Shown here in pieces: positions 25,060 to 38,937 of a DNA stretch of 64,000 nucleotides. A program made the translations under genes and the position numbers. The stretch's first letter is position 1. Every line of letters starts with the position of its first letter. The DNA lies in NCBI GenBank assembly GCA_013398955.1, contig VWPU01009501.1, forward strand, positions 146,001 through 210,000, written 5' to 3'. The stretch comes from Callaeas wilsoni (taxonomy: Eukaryota > Chordata > Aves > Passeriformes > Callaeidae). Under the pieces are notes generated by a model that was not told the origin of the DNA, made no database searches, and saw nothing but the letters and a program-made list of their open reading frames with translations.

Positions 25060-25590
25060 GAGTAAGGGATACTAGGAATGGACAGCCCTTGTTCCCAGCT
25101 CTAATATCCCGCTGCAATTATTTTGTGGACATCCACTCCTTGCCTGCACAGGAGATAGGGCTATAAGTGTATGTTATTTTTTAATTACAAGGGGGTAGAA
25201 AAAATCCTGATGATGGGCTGGAAGGTGCCATTGCATTGTTATTTTTTTCTCTCCCTTCGTTTGCTGATTATGTGAGCTGGGCTCCTTTGCTAGCCGATGA
25301 TAAGCAGAATTTCCATGTTCTCTGCATAATTAATCCATCTCTGCCTCTCTTCATGCCAACTCGCCCGTTATCGCCGGCACATGCCTGAATTGCAAAAGAA
25401 TCCGCTCTTCAATTGGAACTTATTGATATTCTAAGAAAAAAAAGAGAGGGGGGAAAAACTGAAAATCCTTAAGTTTAAGCCGCAGATTTTTAAATGGATT
25501 AATTTCGCTGCAATCGCAGCCATCTAAGGCGGGAAGGCAGGCAGAGCAAATTGAAAGCATCTCCATGTTTGCAGAATTGGGTCCAGAATG
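25060..25590. promoter_or_regulatory. Best candidate conserved enhancer (unproven)
   Basis: A repeat-free block with a dense cluster of developmental motifs: AGATAG (GATA-type) at 25,153-25,158, TAATTA at 25,182-25,187, TGATAA (GATA-type) at 25,298-25,303 and the paired homeodomain core TAATTAATCC at 25,327-25,336. CpG-containing pieces survive (for example near 25,366-25,378) in an otherwise CpG-depleted region, which suggests either constraint or low methylation. ZFPM2 protein acts with GATA4, so GATA-type sites upstream are plausible but such short motifs are common by chance. Conservation was not tested. Confidence 0.4.
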
Positions 25591-26573
25591 CTGAAATATA
25601 CTGGCACAGTTCTCTTTTAAAGTCAGAAAATTACCATTCATTTACATCACATGAAATACTTTTTTATGCTAGAAATATTCAAGAGACGTTCCTTAAATGC
25701 CTGCTAATGCTAGATAACATTTCTAACTTTCAACATTTTGCTAGACTTTGATATGACATGATAGGAATGCCTGCCAGTGTGGAATATTATATGTACCCGT
25801 AATCTCTTTTTATCACATATTTAGATTATATCATCCTCTCCCTAAACCATCCTGAAGTAGTCTTTAAACAATGTACTCTGTGTCATAGGATCCTATTTAG
25901 TATAGTTATATGAGCCAAACTTGGTAGGGCACATTTAGACTTTGTCCAGTACGAAGGGTTTTTTAAAGTGACAACACACGATCCTAAAAATACAGTTCAC
26001 CTTTTTCTATCTTTCACAAAGTTAGGCTGCATTTCTTAGGGTCCTTTCTACATTTAGAGATTCTGTTTTCCCTCATTTATAACATGTGACGTGCTTTGTT
26101 ATTTCGATGCAGCTCTTGAGGATTGTACTCACATTTTAAAAGGGCTCAGCTGTACTCCATACCAGCCTGGCACTGCACGTGAAATAACAAGAGCTAGTGG
26201 CAAGATAGGACTTTTCCTCTTCTCTCTCTTTTTTCTTTTTCTCAAATAGTATCAAAGTCCAAATATTCTTCTCCTTATATTTCTCTGACACTAAATTCAC
26301 ATCCTTCATTTCCTTGACCCTAGGAAGCAGCAGCATTCGGCAACACGGAGAGATTTCTCTAATGCCTCAGCTAAGCCACAACGTATCTGGCATTCCATGC
26401 CCATATGCTAGAAATCAGCAATTTATGCTGCTGTAGAAGGAAATGTTGACACTCACAGTTAACAGAGGGGGAAAGTTGCTACACTGACTGCAAATGGAGA
26501 TTTAGCTGTTAAGAAATCTTTGTTATTATTAGACAGATTTCTTTCATTTTAAAAATATATGGGAAAGAAATTT

Positions 26574-26631
26574 AAAAAAAAAAAAAAAAAGAGGAACTCA
26601 CAGGCACATACCAGAGAGAAAAAAAAAAAAA
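26574..26631 (+). repeat. Two poly-A runs
   Basis: A17 at 26,574-26,590 and A13 at 26,619-26,631, separated by 28 bases. The preceding sequence shows no source gene, so a processed retrocopy is not supported. Confidence 0.8.
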
Positions 26632-29600
26632 CATACAGCACAACAATGATATTTGTGGCAACATCTGCTTCAGATACAAAACAATGAGCTTAATACATGG
26701 TTGGGCCATCTTACCCTATAAAATTAGCACTTGTAATGAATTTTATGTCACTAGTAAGTAAAGAACATGCCACTGTTCTAGTTTGGATTCTCAGGAAATA
26801 AAAAACACCATACAAGAATGACTAGTGATCCCATTAGGATATGTTTTTATATAGCAGAAAGAGAACAAAGAAGGTTTTCTAGTTGCTTCATAATGATTGA
26901 CAGTTTCAAAGCACCAGTGAACTTGAGGATATTTCTGGCATGTTACAATTTTAACATTACTGTTTTGGGAAAATCGAAATGTTTGAAAATGCTTGATAGA
27001 GGAAGATAATTTTGTTTACATTCAACTCTATAAGCTGCTAAGAGAAATAGTTAAAATCATATTTAAAATAATCAGAATTTTTAAACGTCTCTGAAATGGT
27101 ATACTTAGCACATGAATAAAATCTCTAAAGAACAAAATTTCTGGGTTCTTTCTTCATATGTCTGTAGCATCAATAAGCAAATAATAAATTAATAGCCAGT
27201 ATTCAAAATTGATGGAGATATGCATTTCCAATTGTGTATTATTTTGTTAAAAATAACAGTTTCCGACCTAATTTGGGAGAAAATAAAATAGTACAAGATT
27301 ACATATGTGTACTGCATAATATCACAGAACTTCCTAATCTTTTACCGTGAAATCCTGGCTCTTTTCAAGTCAATCACAAAATCCATATTGCCTTTAGTTA
27401 CACCTGCATTTCAGCAAAATTTTAGTAGTAAAATCATGTTTAATTAAGCTTATACAACAGTCAGTGTTGATTATTTATATCAGAAAGTTTCTTCTAATAA
27501 TTTATACTGCAAACTTACAGCACTGACATCATTAAACCACACGAAAAAATTCAAACTTGCTAAACTTATTTTAGCTATAAGTAAAATTGTAGATATTAAT
27601 TAAAAATATGCCTTTTATATTTTTATGTATATCTATATTCCACCTTTTTATTATCATCCTATTGTACATAATAGTATTCTGTAATAATTAAGTAACTACA
27701 AATTTCCATACTGATTTCGAAACCAAGATTTCTGTACTAATGCTTTGAAGGATTTTGTGGAATACTTTTTTTGCACCTGAAAAGAATGGCAACAGCCACA
27801 GCAGTGAGGAAAATGGGGATTTGTAGCACACAGCAATCTTCCAGTTATTCTGCATATTTCAGCATTTGTTTCAGATGGTAAATATAAATTTCTCAAGCAC
27901 CTTGTTATCAATTTCTGTATTGATTCGGCCTTTTAGAAGATCAACATGTAGAAAAATAAAAAAAGAGGTCAGTGCTCAGCAGAAATGTACCCTCATTTAG
28001 AAGCCTAGATTCAGTGCAAATCAAATGACTGCAATTTATCCATGCATGGCATTGCCTAGCATTAATCTATCGTCAATTTTATAACTGGGAAGCAACTGTA
28101 AATGAATTACTGATTGATTTGTAAATTTTACTTAGAGAAATTTCCTTGCTCCTTCTAAAAATAATACTCTGTTTAATTTAGGGTTTCTGGGTTTGTTCAG
28201 TATATTAATTTTATTTAATGTGCTGGTCATCTTTAGACAGTTTTGCAGTGACACCCGTACCAAGGAAGCTGGGAACCCTTTTCAGTTCCTCAAGGCTTGC
28301 CCACTGCATATTGAGCTACCTGGCAGGAGGTACAGCATAAGCAACAGATTTCAACACGTATCAGCTATGGTCAAGAGATGAATCAGAATCCTATGGAATG
28401 CCAAGGATGCAGAGGGATTTGGCAGGCTGCGTTCAGAATATAACGGTTTTACTGTTTGTTCTGGTGGGCTCGCACCATCTACAATGTAAAGACTGACGGA
28501 TATTTAGAACTTTGGAAAGCTGTTGTGCCCACTTTCACCTTCCTGAAGACGTGAAAGAAAACCCAAAGTCCTCATTATGAGGGAAGCGCGGCATTGACTG
28601 TGGCTGTTGTTGGGTACCCGTTGTGTTAACCTTAGTAAGGACACCTAAGAAATCAATTGTGATATGCAGCCTACAAAAAAAACGCCCTTAGCAAAATATT
28701 GTAGGCAAGCACAGAGTGTTTGATTTGTCCATAAAAATCCTTGCATAGGTTCCATTAAAAGAATTTGGCATCCTGTTATTATCATAATAATTTAAGTAAA
28801 GAATAACAAAAAATCCTAACTCAGTCTGCACAACTAAACAAAAAACTACTCTCCCATAAGCACAAGTGGGTAGATTCAATGGGAACCTCTCTTTGGAAAG
28901 GAGCCTTGATGAGGGTCCTCAAATGATCTCTGGCTTAAGAGATGATCAGTGAGATTACCCGCACACGTAACCTCCTGCTGAAGATATGTAGCAGTAAGAC
29001 CTTGCTAGGGAGTTCTGAGGGAACAAATAGGTTCAGAGAAGTCCAGCTGGATAGATGTCTCACTTCATTTCAATAAGAATAGATTTGCATTTTCATTTTA
29101 TATCCTGCTCAAAAATGTACGCTTGACTCCAACTCTAACCTCCAGGATGAACTATTATCAGCAGTAGTAAATAAATAACTTGCCAGATATTATCACACAT
29201 TCTTGTGTCTAAGTATTTAGGTGTAAGATAAGTGTTAAGGTTTAAGAAAATACAAAATTTTCCTATGTACTGCAATATGGTAAACAAGGTATCCATGAAA
29301 TTCTCAGTGATAGATCCAGGGAGCTTCCTCCCCTTCCTTACTCTCTCTCTTGTTTTCCTTGGGACCTGGGAAGAAAACTAAAGCATGTATAATTCTGAAC
29401 TTAGTTCAGTGAAACCAAAGTGAATGGACTATACACAACTTCCAGTGAATGTCAGACTGTCTCTTAAAAAGTACAAAGTTATAGGTAAAACACTGAATGT
29501 ATTTGCAGGGTACAATCAAATTTTTTTGCCACAAATCTTGGCACAGAGATAAAAAGCATAACAGAAAGGTTTTCTGTATTAGAAAAAATTACAAGATAGA

Positions 29601-30619
29601 GTTTTCAAGAACAGTTTAGGTACAAAACGTGTATTTTTATCACTGTATTAAAAAAAGCCAGAAAAAGTTGAAGAAATCAAAACTTTTCCCAGCATAATAT
29701 ATTAACAAAGGAATATTTGCATGAAAAGCCCATAAATACACTCAACCTTAAGCTAAAGTTGCTGACAGAGGAAAAAAATAGAGCATTTCCTGGAACCAGG
29801 GTTGCCAATGTGTGCTTTATGGACTCACCTTGATTGTTTGTTATTTGTTGAGAGCTGATCGGAATCAGAATCAGATTCAGCCATCCTCTCTGGCCCTGAG
29901 GTAGTTTGACCCAGGAACGGTAGTGGAGTAAGCCCAAATCAGAAAGAATGCTTTGTAACATTCACTGGTCAGTGATATACAAATGAAGTGGCACAAAACC
30001 CCCACTGCACACACACAGGCTTTCCAAAACAATACTTTATGATAGGACTTGAAAATGGAAGGTGGCCTTTGGCAAATAAAAAGGGGGCAACCATTCCAAA
30101 ACTAGAAGGGCAAATGGATGCAGGCACAAAAACAGCAACTGCAGAAATAACAGTTGAGGGTTTCCAGCCTATTGCAAAAGATGGTCCTTCTTGGAGTAAG
30201 TGGGTTTTGTGCTCAAGTGAATCACAAGAACAGGCCATTGAATATTTCCCTCTTGGTGCCACATCTGCACAACTGTTCTGTTGCGTGATTACAGATACAC
30301 CTCAACGATGAAGCACAAATCCCTAGAGGAAAAACTTTCCACTGCAGCTCTGTTCCAAGGCAGATTGCAGCCTGGTAATAGAAAAGGCAGAGCCGTAGAG
30401 TTGCCAGCATTTGACAAATCACAGTAAGTCTCTTTGCCTCAGTGAGATAGAGCAAGGAGAGCTCAACTGTCTGAATCTGTGGCATCTAATGAACAGGAAC
30501 ACAATTATCTCAAACTGTTAACAAAGAAAAAATTGTTTTTTCCGAAGCTGAATTTACTATGGGCTATTGCAGCTCATAACAAAAGTAAAGCTAAAACCTA
30601 GACAGGACTGAGCATATTT

Positions 30620-30905
30620 TTTATTTTTCCATTTGAAACCTGGGATTATTTCCTCCAGGCATTTGGAAGGACAATGCTAGCAGAACCCTGTTTGCCAGTA
30701 AAGCTCAGTTTTGGAAACCACCATCAGTCAGCATGAAAATGGGTCCAGTGGTATGGAAATGAGCTCATTACTATTATTTTTTTGCTGGCACTCGCACAAT
30801 TTGTGCTTTTAGAATTTTGAAAAGCGGGACATGAATTGCAAAGAAATAAATGAGTTAACAATATTAAACAGTCAGTAGCTAATTACTGAGCAATCCAAAC
30901 CTGCG
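30620..30905. promoter_or_regulatory. Candidate conserved noncoding block (unproven)
   Basis: Repeat-free, mixed-composition block with a TAATTA core at 30,880-30,885, a GAGCTCATTA segment near 30,761 and a CTCGCAC CpG near 30,793. It resembles conserved noncoding sequence in texture but no conservation can be shown here. Confidence 0.22.
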
Positions 30906-32227
30906 TCTGGAATGACATGCTCAGACATCCAGCTGGACCTCAGGACATATGCTATCCTAGATCCTCACGCACAGCTCCCACTACTGTCAAACACTGCAGT
31001 GTCGGGTAAAAAGTTCAGTGCACAGATTAAAATATGTTCAGAGATGTATGTTTGTAGATACTTTAAAAAGAATAGTAAATATCTGCAATTTTCCAGTAAA
31101 ACGGAAGGATGAGAGCTGTACACAGCAAGGTAGGAAATCAGTCTGAATCATTGCTCTTGTTTCACTGTCATATTGCTTTGTTTGGAGCAGAAATGCCCAA
31201 TAAATCCAGGGCTGTTTCTTCTTCATAAGGAGGCTACTTACATAGATTTAAAATGTTACTTCATCCTAGTACCACATTTCAGCTGCCATAGATCACATTT
31301 GTAATTGTTCAATGTAAGAAATGAAGTTTATTATCTACTTATTGATCCCGAGGTATAATACTTGGCAGAAGGAAACATAAAGAAAATTCTAATATAATGT
31401 AGTAAGTTTTAATGGTGTAATTCCAAGGATAATAATATTGCTAAAAATATTATTCCCCTAAGTATGAAAAGTCATTTACCTTTAGCTCTAGGTTTCTTCT
31501 TGGTCCTAGCTAAAATATTAACTTTTAATTTATTTGAATTGTATTTCTTATCGTGTATTTTCCAGATAAAGACCACCTACATTAAAAAGTGTACATATGC
31601 TTAACTAAACCAGATATTCTATGGTATCTTCTTGTAACAATGAAGATTTCATTAAGTATATTCTTCAGTGGTATGATTTCCTACATTTATGTCATATTAT
31701 CTTGCATATAAAAAAAAAACCCCATCATAAATAAATTTCAAAATAATTCAGGGAAATCTTTAAAAAATATAGGTATCTGATTTTCATTTGCAGAAACACA
31801 TTTGCTTACACATGTTGCACTTACAAATTATTTCAGCCTGGATCAGTGATTTGGTGTTGATCAAACAGATCCAATGTTGTAAATTTGCTGGTGATCACAG
31901 TCATGCAATCAGTTGCAATAAGGCAGAGGAATCTGCAAGTATAGAATGATTCCCAGGAACTGAGCCAATGCCCTGCACTTCTTTTGGATATTTAGTTGTT
32001 ACTCTGATGGGCTTAAAATTCTGGCCAGAAAGCAAATATTTTGTGAGTTTTTCATGAAGAAAGACTGAAGTGGCAGGACTAAAAGCACCCAGCAACTTAC
32101 ATCAAGACTTGTTTACATGATGCTTTCAAACATTTTTAATTCTTACTCATGCAAACAATACACAAATGTGGTCACATAACTAGATTTAAATAAGAGACAT
32201 TTAAACAACTAAGAATTAAAGCAACTA

Positions 32228-32845
32228 GAATGATAGAATCCTTTAGGTGGGAAAAGACCTGTAAGATCTTCAAGTCCAACCACTAATCCAGCACTGCCAA
32301 ATCTGCCAGAAAACGATGTCCCTAAGTGTCACATCTACATGTCTTTTAAATAACTTCAGTAATGGTGACTCCACACGTTCTTGGGCAGCCTATTCCAATG
32401 CTTGACAACTCTTTCTGTGAATAAATTTCCCCCAATAACCAAACTACCCTGTCGCAATTTGAGGCAATTTTCTCTCATCCTATCCCATGCTACCTGGGAG
32501 AAGAGACCCACTCTTACACCGCCACAACCTCTTTTCATGGAGTTGTAAAGAATGACGAGGAATCCCCTCAGCCTCCTTTTCTCCAGGCTAAGTACCCCAG
32601 GTAAACACCCCAGCAGCTCCCTCAGCCGCTCCTCACAGGACTTGTGCTCCAGACCCTTCCCCAGCTTTGTTGCCCTTCTCTGGACACGCTCCAGCACCTC
32701 AGTGTCTCTTGTATCGAGGGGCCCAAAACTGAGCACAGGATTCGCGCTGCAGCCTCTCCGGTGCTGAGTACAGGGGGATGGTCCTTGCTCTAGTCCTGCT
32801 GGGTACACTATTTCTAGTACGAGCCAGGATACCATTGGCCTAGTC
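32228..32845 (-). mobile_element. CR1 LINE, 5'-truncated, minus orientation
   Basis: The 3' end is at 32,228 (ATGATAGAATCCTTTAGGTG). The minus-strand frame 32,847-32,356 reads DTEVLERVQRRATKLGKGLE, then a CEERLRELLG block with a short insertion before [11 protein letters not shown], and finally [13 protein letters not shown]. This is the C-terminal part of CR1 ORF2 downstream of the reverse transcriptase core. The frame is unusually long for a dead copy (163 codons), which suggests a moderately young insertion, but the RT and endonuclease domains are absent. Confidence 0.93.
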
Positions 32846-35800
32846 AAAGCAGAAGCTCATAAAGGACAAAATATCATAGTAGAAAGATTTGGGTTATACA
32901 TTTTAAATTCCTTCACAGAAAATAAATATTCCTTCATATACAGCTATATTAAGGACCTGGTAGCATCATTTAAGAACAAATCCTCTATGATTTGGACTAA
33001 TATTTTTCATGCAGTTAGTCAACACTGTATCTGTGAAATGTGAATTCAAAATAAAGATTATTATACTAGGTGAAAGCTGGATATTTACACATTTGCTTCC
33101 CATATTCATTAAACATTTTCATGCAAAAAACAGTAAAGAAATATCCCATGGAAGGCTGATATCCTAAGCAACTCACTTTCCACTTTAGGAGGAATCTCAG
33201 TGATCATTGTGAGCCTTATTATTGCTTTATTTGTGGGAATTACTAGCTCTTGAATTGTTCTGTTGCAAATCTGAAACGTGCAATAATTTATATTACAGTA
33301 ATATTTAATAGAGAACTGAGAATTCTGAGATAGTTTACAAGTGGAGCTACTATTACACTTCCTGTAACATCTTTCCATTAAAAAGTTAACAAACTGGATA
33401 AATTGCTTTGTGACAATGTTTCTTTTCAAAACCTGCTATTTCCATGCAGCAAAACATGAATGCTATATACCATACCAGTATTAGTCTGTTTCAAAATACT
33501 GCTTTTCTCCCCCAAAAGTTTATGATATACATACATAGTCTGCGTTCTATTGCACTAATTCATGCTATAATAACCTAACAAATCAAGGAACTTTAAAAAC
33601 CTCACACAAATATATGTGCGTTTGTGCGGGAACAAAATCAGACATTCTTCAAACTCCATGCAACCATAATAAATTTGTAGATTGTAAAATGTCATGTGTA
33701 GCAGATATTATTAATTTGAAAGGGAAAATAATTTCACATTTCTAAATAGAACATGTGTTTACTTAAAAATTACATTATAATTACATCATTTTGTCCTCCC
33801 TGTTAGTTATGCATACCCATAGAGAAACCTGGGGACAAATCTGCAAAATACATGACAAAAATGTAAATGATATCTGGCATTCCTTGATTTACTTGAAAGT
33901 TATTATAAAAGTTGCAATAGCTAAAAGGTATTGATTTTTAAAATAAATGTGTACTTTAAAGGTGACAGTGTGCAGTAAAGCATAAGTATAAATTTGAATT
34001 ATCTATTGCTTTATTATAAATCATCAAATGCAGTTATTAATTATGGCATTCAATGGTTTTATAGCCATTTTCACATATCTTCAAAAAGTATATTAATAGT
34101 TGATAATAAAACTGGAAGTAGATACTACATATAGTATATTTCCGAAATATACATTTTTGAGTGAGTATGTTCATAATCCATTGAATATAGGATATTACTT
34201 TTGCAGTAGATGTAGCTAGGATTCTTCTCAGAAAAAAAAAAAGGACTTTTAAGAAACACAAATTCTGAAGTCTGAAGTATCATGTACTACATAGTTGCCA
34301 TTGCTTAGGACTGACGCAACTTGACTCAGAAGGCAAAAGTATTCTTTTATTTGAGATGAACTTTTCGATTCCATTTTCCGCCCTATTCAAAAAGTCACGT
34401 TGAATATCTAGATCTTTTGCTTCAAACTTCCACCCTGAACTGCAGGTGAATGAAATGAAATCCAGCCTGTTGACTGTACAAAAGAAAGGTATGTGGACAA
34501 AAGGCAGCAGATAAAAATTCGCTTCTCAGTGGAATATGTGCAGAACCAGTAAAAAAAAGCTCACTTTATGGTAGTTTTGATTACTAATTCACTCATGTGG
34601 GTAAGTGAAGGACATCTTATGAACCTTGTTTGTCTTGCATATTCTTGCCAGCTTGCCAAGCATATCTAGGCTCAGGAGTTCCTCCAGTCTGGAGCACAGG
34701 CTTCAACCACCTGAACCTGCATTTGCAGCAGATGAACTGGGAGTGTGCCTGTTTGGGATGTGCTCTGGAATAATTTCGTGACCGTTACTCACTTGGTGAG
34801 TAGTTTGGGAACAGAGTGAACATGCTAAAGCAGTTGCCTGCATGAGGAGGAAAAGATCTGCATCCTGCAGCTTGGAGATTTGTCAAATAGGACCCTACCA
34901 CAGGACAACTGGGTTTTCTTGGCAGATGCTTGTACTCTGCGCAAACATCTTGGTGACAGTACAAAGTGCCCTCAAATTTAAAGGCCACCAACGAAAGATG
35001 TTTCTGTGGTCCTATTCAGAAATTAGTTTATAATTTGTTTATTATATATAGCAAAATATATGCTTTGATTTCAACGAGTGTTATAAAGTAAGGTCCCTTT
35101 TAAACGAACCCCGAACCAAAAATGATGCACAGGGCATAATGTTTACCTTCATAGAGAAAGACAGAAGAATTAATTCCTGACTGTACTCATAATCTCCTCT
35201 GCAGGAAGTATTAGAACATCCTCAAAGATATTTAGATTGCTGACACGCATTTTCTAACGAGCCTGTTTGTGATCATCAGCACTTAGATAAAGCCTTCAGA
35301 AAGGACAGAAGTAAATGGATTTTTTTATACTCTACTTTATTTCATGAATTATGGATTTTATAAAAATACATTATTTTTCACACTATGTATCTTGAGAAGC
35401 TTTAAAACATTGCATAATTTGCATCTTGGATAATGAAATTTTCATTAATAAATATATAAATCATAAATCATTTATTCATACAGTGTAATGTAGCAGTTTA
35501 TTACATACTGCTTGACTTTTGTAATCAGGGAATCCCCTGATGAAAAAATAACACAATATTAATTACCAGCACCATCTGTGCTAAACAATAGGAAAAACAA
35601 TATTTTAATACAATGACTTCATGCATGTCAGTTATCTTCAACATTAAACCCTGCAGTTTTGTTGATGGGGTTTACCTTCTACTCATTTAAATAACTGATG
35701 TTCTTACAAAGGTTAAAACTATGAATAAATGAATTAAAATTAAATATAATGAAAAATACCAATAGATACAGCATGGATCAAGTTCATTCATCAAGTAAGT

Positions 35801-37130
35801 GACTATACAGGTATAGATACACCTATATTTACACATGTATTTTTAAATTTCCCTGCAAATATTTCCAACAAAATTATTATTTACATGCTTATTACTCTCA
35901 GAAGACTAATGTTCAACTTCTAAGAGTTGAGGGGGTTTTGTGATTTTTTTTTTGTGGATTTGTTTTTAAATTAACATAATTCTAAATACATAATCCTTAA
36001 AACATAAATATCTACTTGTCAGTATTGTGAATGTAAGTGGTTTTGATGCACACAAAAATATTTAAGGTGCATTTAGTATTCCGGATGTGTGAATTCAGGT
36101 GAGTTTGCTTTCTCTCAATATAATAGCAAAGATGTTACTCTTATACATCCAGGTGCTGATTGTGTTTAATGATTTAGTGAGCTTAAAAAGTATGCTAGCT
36201 AAATCAAAGCTACACCTATGAATATATTTCCTTCTGGAAAAATTCTGCCATAGGAACCAGCCACAGGTATTAGGATGAGGACAGCATTCAAATTCACTGA
36301 TTGAGTTTGCCATGAGAAAATCTTAAACACAGATTCCTTATTTTCAAAGTGCCTTACCTATACCCATGCCCATATCACCAATGTTCATCATCCTTCTCTC
36401 TGCACAATCTTATTATTTATTTACTTCTGACACAATAATTTTCTTCCAGTAAATTGTCATCCAGTTCTAATTATATTTAAGCATATTCCAATTACCAGAA
36501 GTGGTTTTTTCAATATCTATCATATATTGAGGTTGTCTATTAACTTTCATCTTTCCCCATAACATCTGTTTTAATTTTTCAGTACTTCAAGACTCCATTG
36601 GCATTCAGGGCCTTCAAAGGTACATGTCAGAATGCTACGAAACCACAGTAGGCTGTGTCCCAGAAGAGTGCTTTTATTTCTGCATGCATATGCTTTTGGT
36701 GACAATTAAGCAGGTTTCTTATTAAGAATTTTCACTTGTTGACATACACACTTTCATAAGTATTGTGTATAACATTGTTTGCAGGAATTTACCTGAGAGG
36801 AGACAGTAATGAGACTCCCAAAGCTTTAGGAACTGCCCAGAGCATTTTTTTACCATAATAAAAATTAAATGCTTATTTACCGTCATCAGCTCACCTACTG
36901 AAAGGTAGTGTGAATTATCCCAGCCCCCAGGCAATCTGCTTTTCCCAGGCCTCCAGTGAGATAAACATTATTCTCCTCCAGTGAGATAAACATTATTCTC
37001 CAGCAGTGTATATGCACTTGACTGTTCCAAAGGCAGGCTGCTCCCTGCTCTCTGCATGGTGTCCTACCCATCCTGCAGCTGGCTGATTTTCAGTCTTTTC
37101 CATACCAGACGTGGAGAGCCACGGCATTGG
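32846..37130. other. AT-rich intergenic DNA
   Basis: No gene or transposon seen. Very AT-rich at 33.5-34.3 and 35.3-36.1 kb. A GC-richer block at about 34,640-34,990 has short open frames on both strands but no recognisable product. A perfect tandem duplication at 36,950-36,999 is listed separately. Confidence 0.5.
36950..36999. repeat. Perfect 25-bp tandem duplication
   Basis: The 25-bp unit at 36,950-36,974 (CCTCCAGTGAGATAAACATT and five more bases) is repeated without a mismatch at 36,975-36,999. Perfect identity in AT-rich non-coding DNA points to a recent slippage or replication event, or to an assembly artefact. Confidence 0.95.
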
Positions 37131-37537
37131 CTTAGAATCACGGAATTGTTTAGGTGGGAAAAGACCTCTCAGATCTTCGAGTCCAACCAACCACCAGTAA
37201 ATCATGTCCCAAAGGGCCACATACCTCCAGGGATGGTGACTCCACCACCCCTCTGAGCAGTCTGTTCCAATGCTTGACAACCCTTTCTGTGAAGAAATTC
37301 TTCCTTTTGTCCAACCTGAACCTGCTCTGGCACAGCCTGAGGCCATTTCCTCTTGTCCTGTCACTGGCTATCTGTGAGAAGAGCCTGATTCCTACCTGGC
37401 TACAGCCTCCTTTCAGGGTCTTGTAGAGAGTGATAAGGTCACTTCTGAGACTCCTTTTCTCCTGGCTAAACACTCCCAGCTGCCCCAGACATTCCTCACA
37501 CGACTCACTCTCCAGACCCTTCATCAGCCTTACTGAA
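37131..37537 (-). mobile_element. CR1 LINE, 5'-truncated, minus orientation
   Basis: The 3' end is at 37,131 (TTAGAATCACGGAATTGTTT), followed by GGGAAAAGACCTCTCAGATC. The minus-strand translation gives [20 protein letters not shown], then [33 protein letters not shown], and [20 protein letters not shown]. The copy is cut in the CR1 [14 protein letters not shown] block near 37,537; the sequence beyond is not CR1. Confidence 0.92.
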
Positions 37538-38937
37538 GGAGATGATGGTTTTGCAGACATCTGCCTTGTGCTAGAGTTGACTGACAAGCCAAGGAAACCT
37601 TTCAGACAGAACCATAATTCTCTTTAATGCTCTGTATTAGAAACAAAAGTATACAGGAAGGCTTTGCACTTTTGAACTGTGACATACTGGTACTCAGCAA
37701 ATAACAATACTTCATTGTGACATCTCCAGATACTGTCTCAGGGATTCTGTAGCCTCTTGCTGTCAGTGGATTCATGTACAAGCTAAATCCATTCAGGTAT
37801 TCATCTCCTTACCAGGGCTATCTTGGTCTGCTACAAAAGTTGCAAATCTCATCAGATACTCCCTAGGGACAACTAAGCATTGCAAATTCTGTCTAATTTC
37901 TTTTTCTTCCTCATTTTGATGTATGCTTGTGGCCACTGCTCCATTTCCATATCAATAACTCTTTTCTTGAACCAGCCTGGCTGTTCTTCCCTCCAAGTGT
38001 TTTCTGGGGATCATTGAAAAGATTTATTTCTCGTTTGCAACCTAACAGTTTTCTCAGTTGTGAGCATGACTCCAGGCTGATATCTACTTCCATACCTGTA
38101 TAACTCATAGCTTCTCACATTTCATGTTACCATGATTTTCCTTAATTTATTAATTAAAGGGGACCTCCTCAGAATGATTGTTCAGATTCTTACCTTTTTT
38201 TCTTCTCAAAGACAATGTTCTACTCCAGTTTGCCCAAGTTTGTGCTATTCAGTGCTCACTTTTCCCAGTGTCAGTCCAGACTGCAAATGGACCATTATGT
38301 AGAATTCACTTATTGCTGTTAGTGATTAGGTGACTTCCTGCTGCCTGTACTTCATTATTTCCTCTTACTCTCTTAGACCTAAGTGCTTCTTCTGGCAACA
38401 GTAGTTTCCTCACACATGCAGATCATTTCTATGGCTCTCTATATTTAAATTCTTCTTATCTCATTCCAATATATTATTACAGGCAGTTTTACTCTTGCCT
38501 ATATAACATATTTTTCCCTTTTTAGTGGTGACTTCTGTTATATGTCAAGGCTTTTGTTCTGAGGATTTTCAGGTCTCCTCCATTCTCTTTTCAATGTATT
38601 TCTACTCTCAGACACTTACTTCCCCTTGCTCTTTTCTTTTTGGTTGTTCCTTCCTCTCAGTTGATCAATAATTATCTTCAAAATATTATTGTAATTGTTC
38701 ATCTTTTTCTAATCTTCAATGATTTCTCCCCATCATTATTTCTCTACCTTGCTTGACTAGGCAAATTCAGAATCTTAGGCCCTCCACTCAACACCACTGG
38801 AAAAAAATATTTTGTCTCTATTGAGACAATCTTTCAATGGTGTTCCAGTGAATCAACTCATACAGTTTGCTTTTCAGCCCTTAGTTTAATTTATCCATTG
38901 TCTTCTTCATTCTTCCTTGCTACTCATATTCTCTGCT
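37538..38937. other. Pyrimidine-biased unidentified stretch
   Basis: About 1.4 kb between two minus-strand CR1 copies. From about 37,840 to 38,940 the + strand is clearly richer in T and C than in A and G, so the minus strand is purine-rich like many retroelement coding strands. I could not identify any protein motif on the minus strand. It could be an old unrecognised element in the same orientation as the flanking CR1 copies, or ordinary intergenic skew. Confidence 0.4.

Larger units (their letters stand above)
23371..32227. other. Long transposon-poor intergenic stretch
   Basis: Nearly 9 kb without a recognisable transposon or gene. It contains two enhancer-like blocks listed separately (about 25.06-25.59 and 30.62-30.91 kb), poly-A runs at 26.57-26.63 kb and a block at about 29,970-30,490 where several frames on both strands stay open. 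The block at 27.0-27.7 kb is very AT-rich. Confidence 0.5.

Noticed and set aside
26574..26631. Poly-A tails of processed pseudogenes
   Set aside because: No coding relic or target-site duplication precedes the runs.
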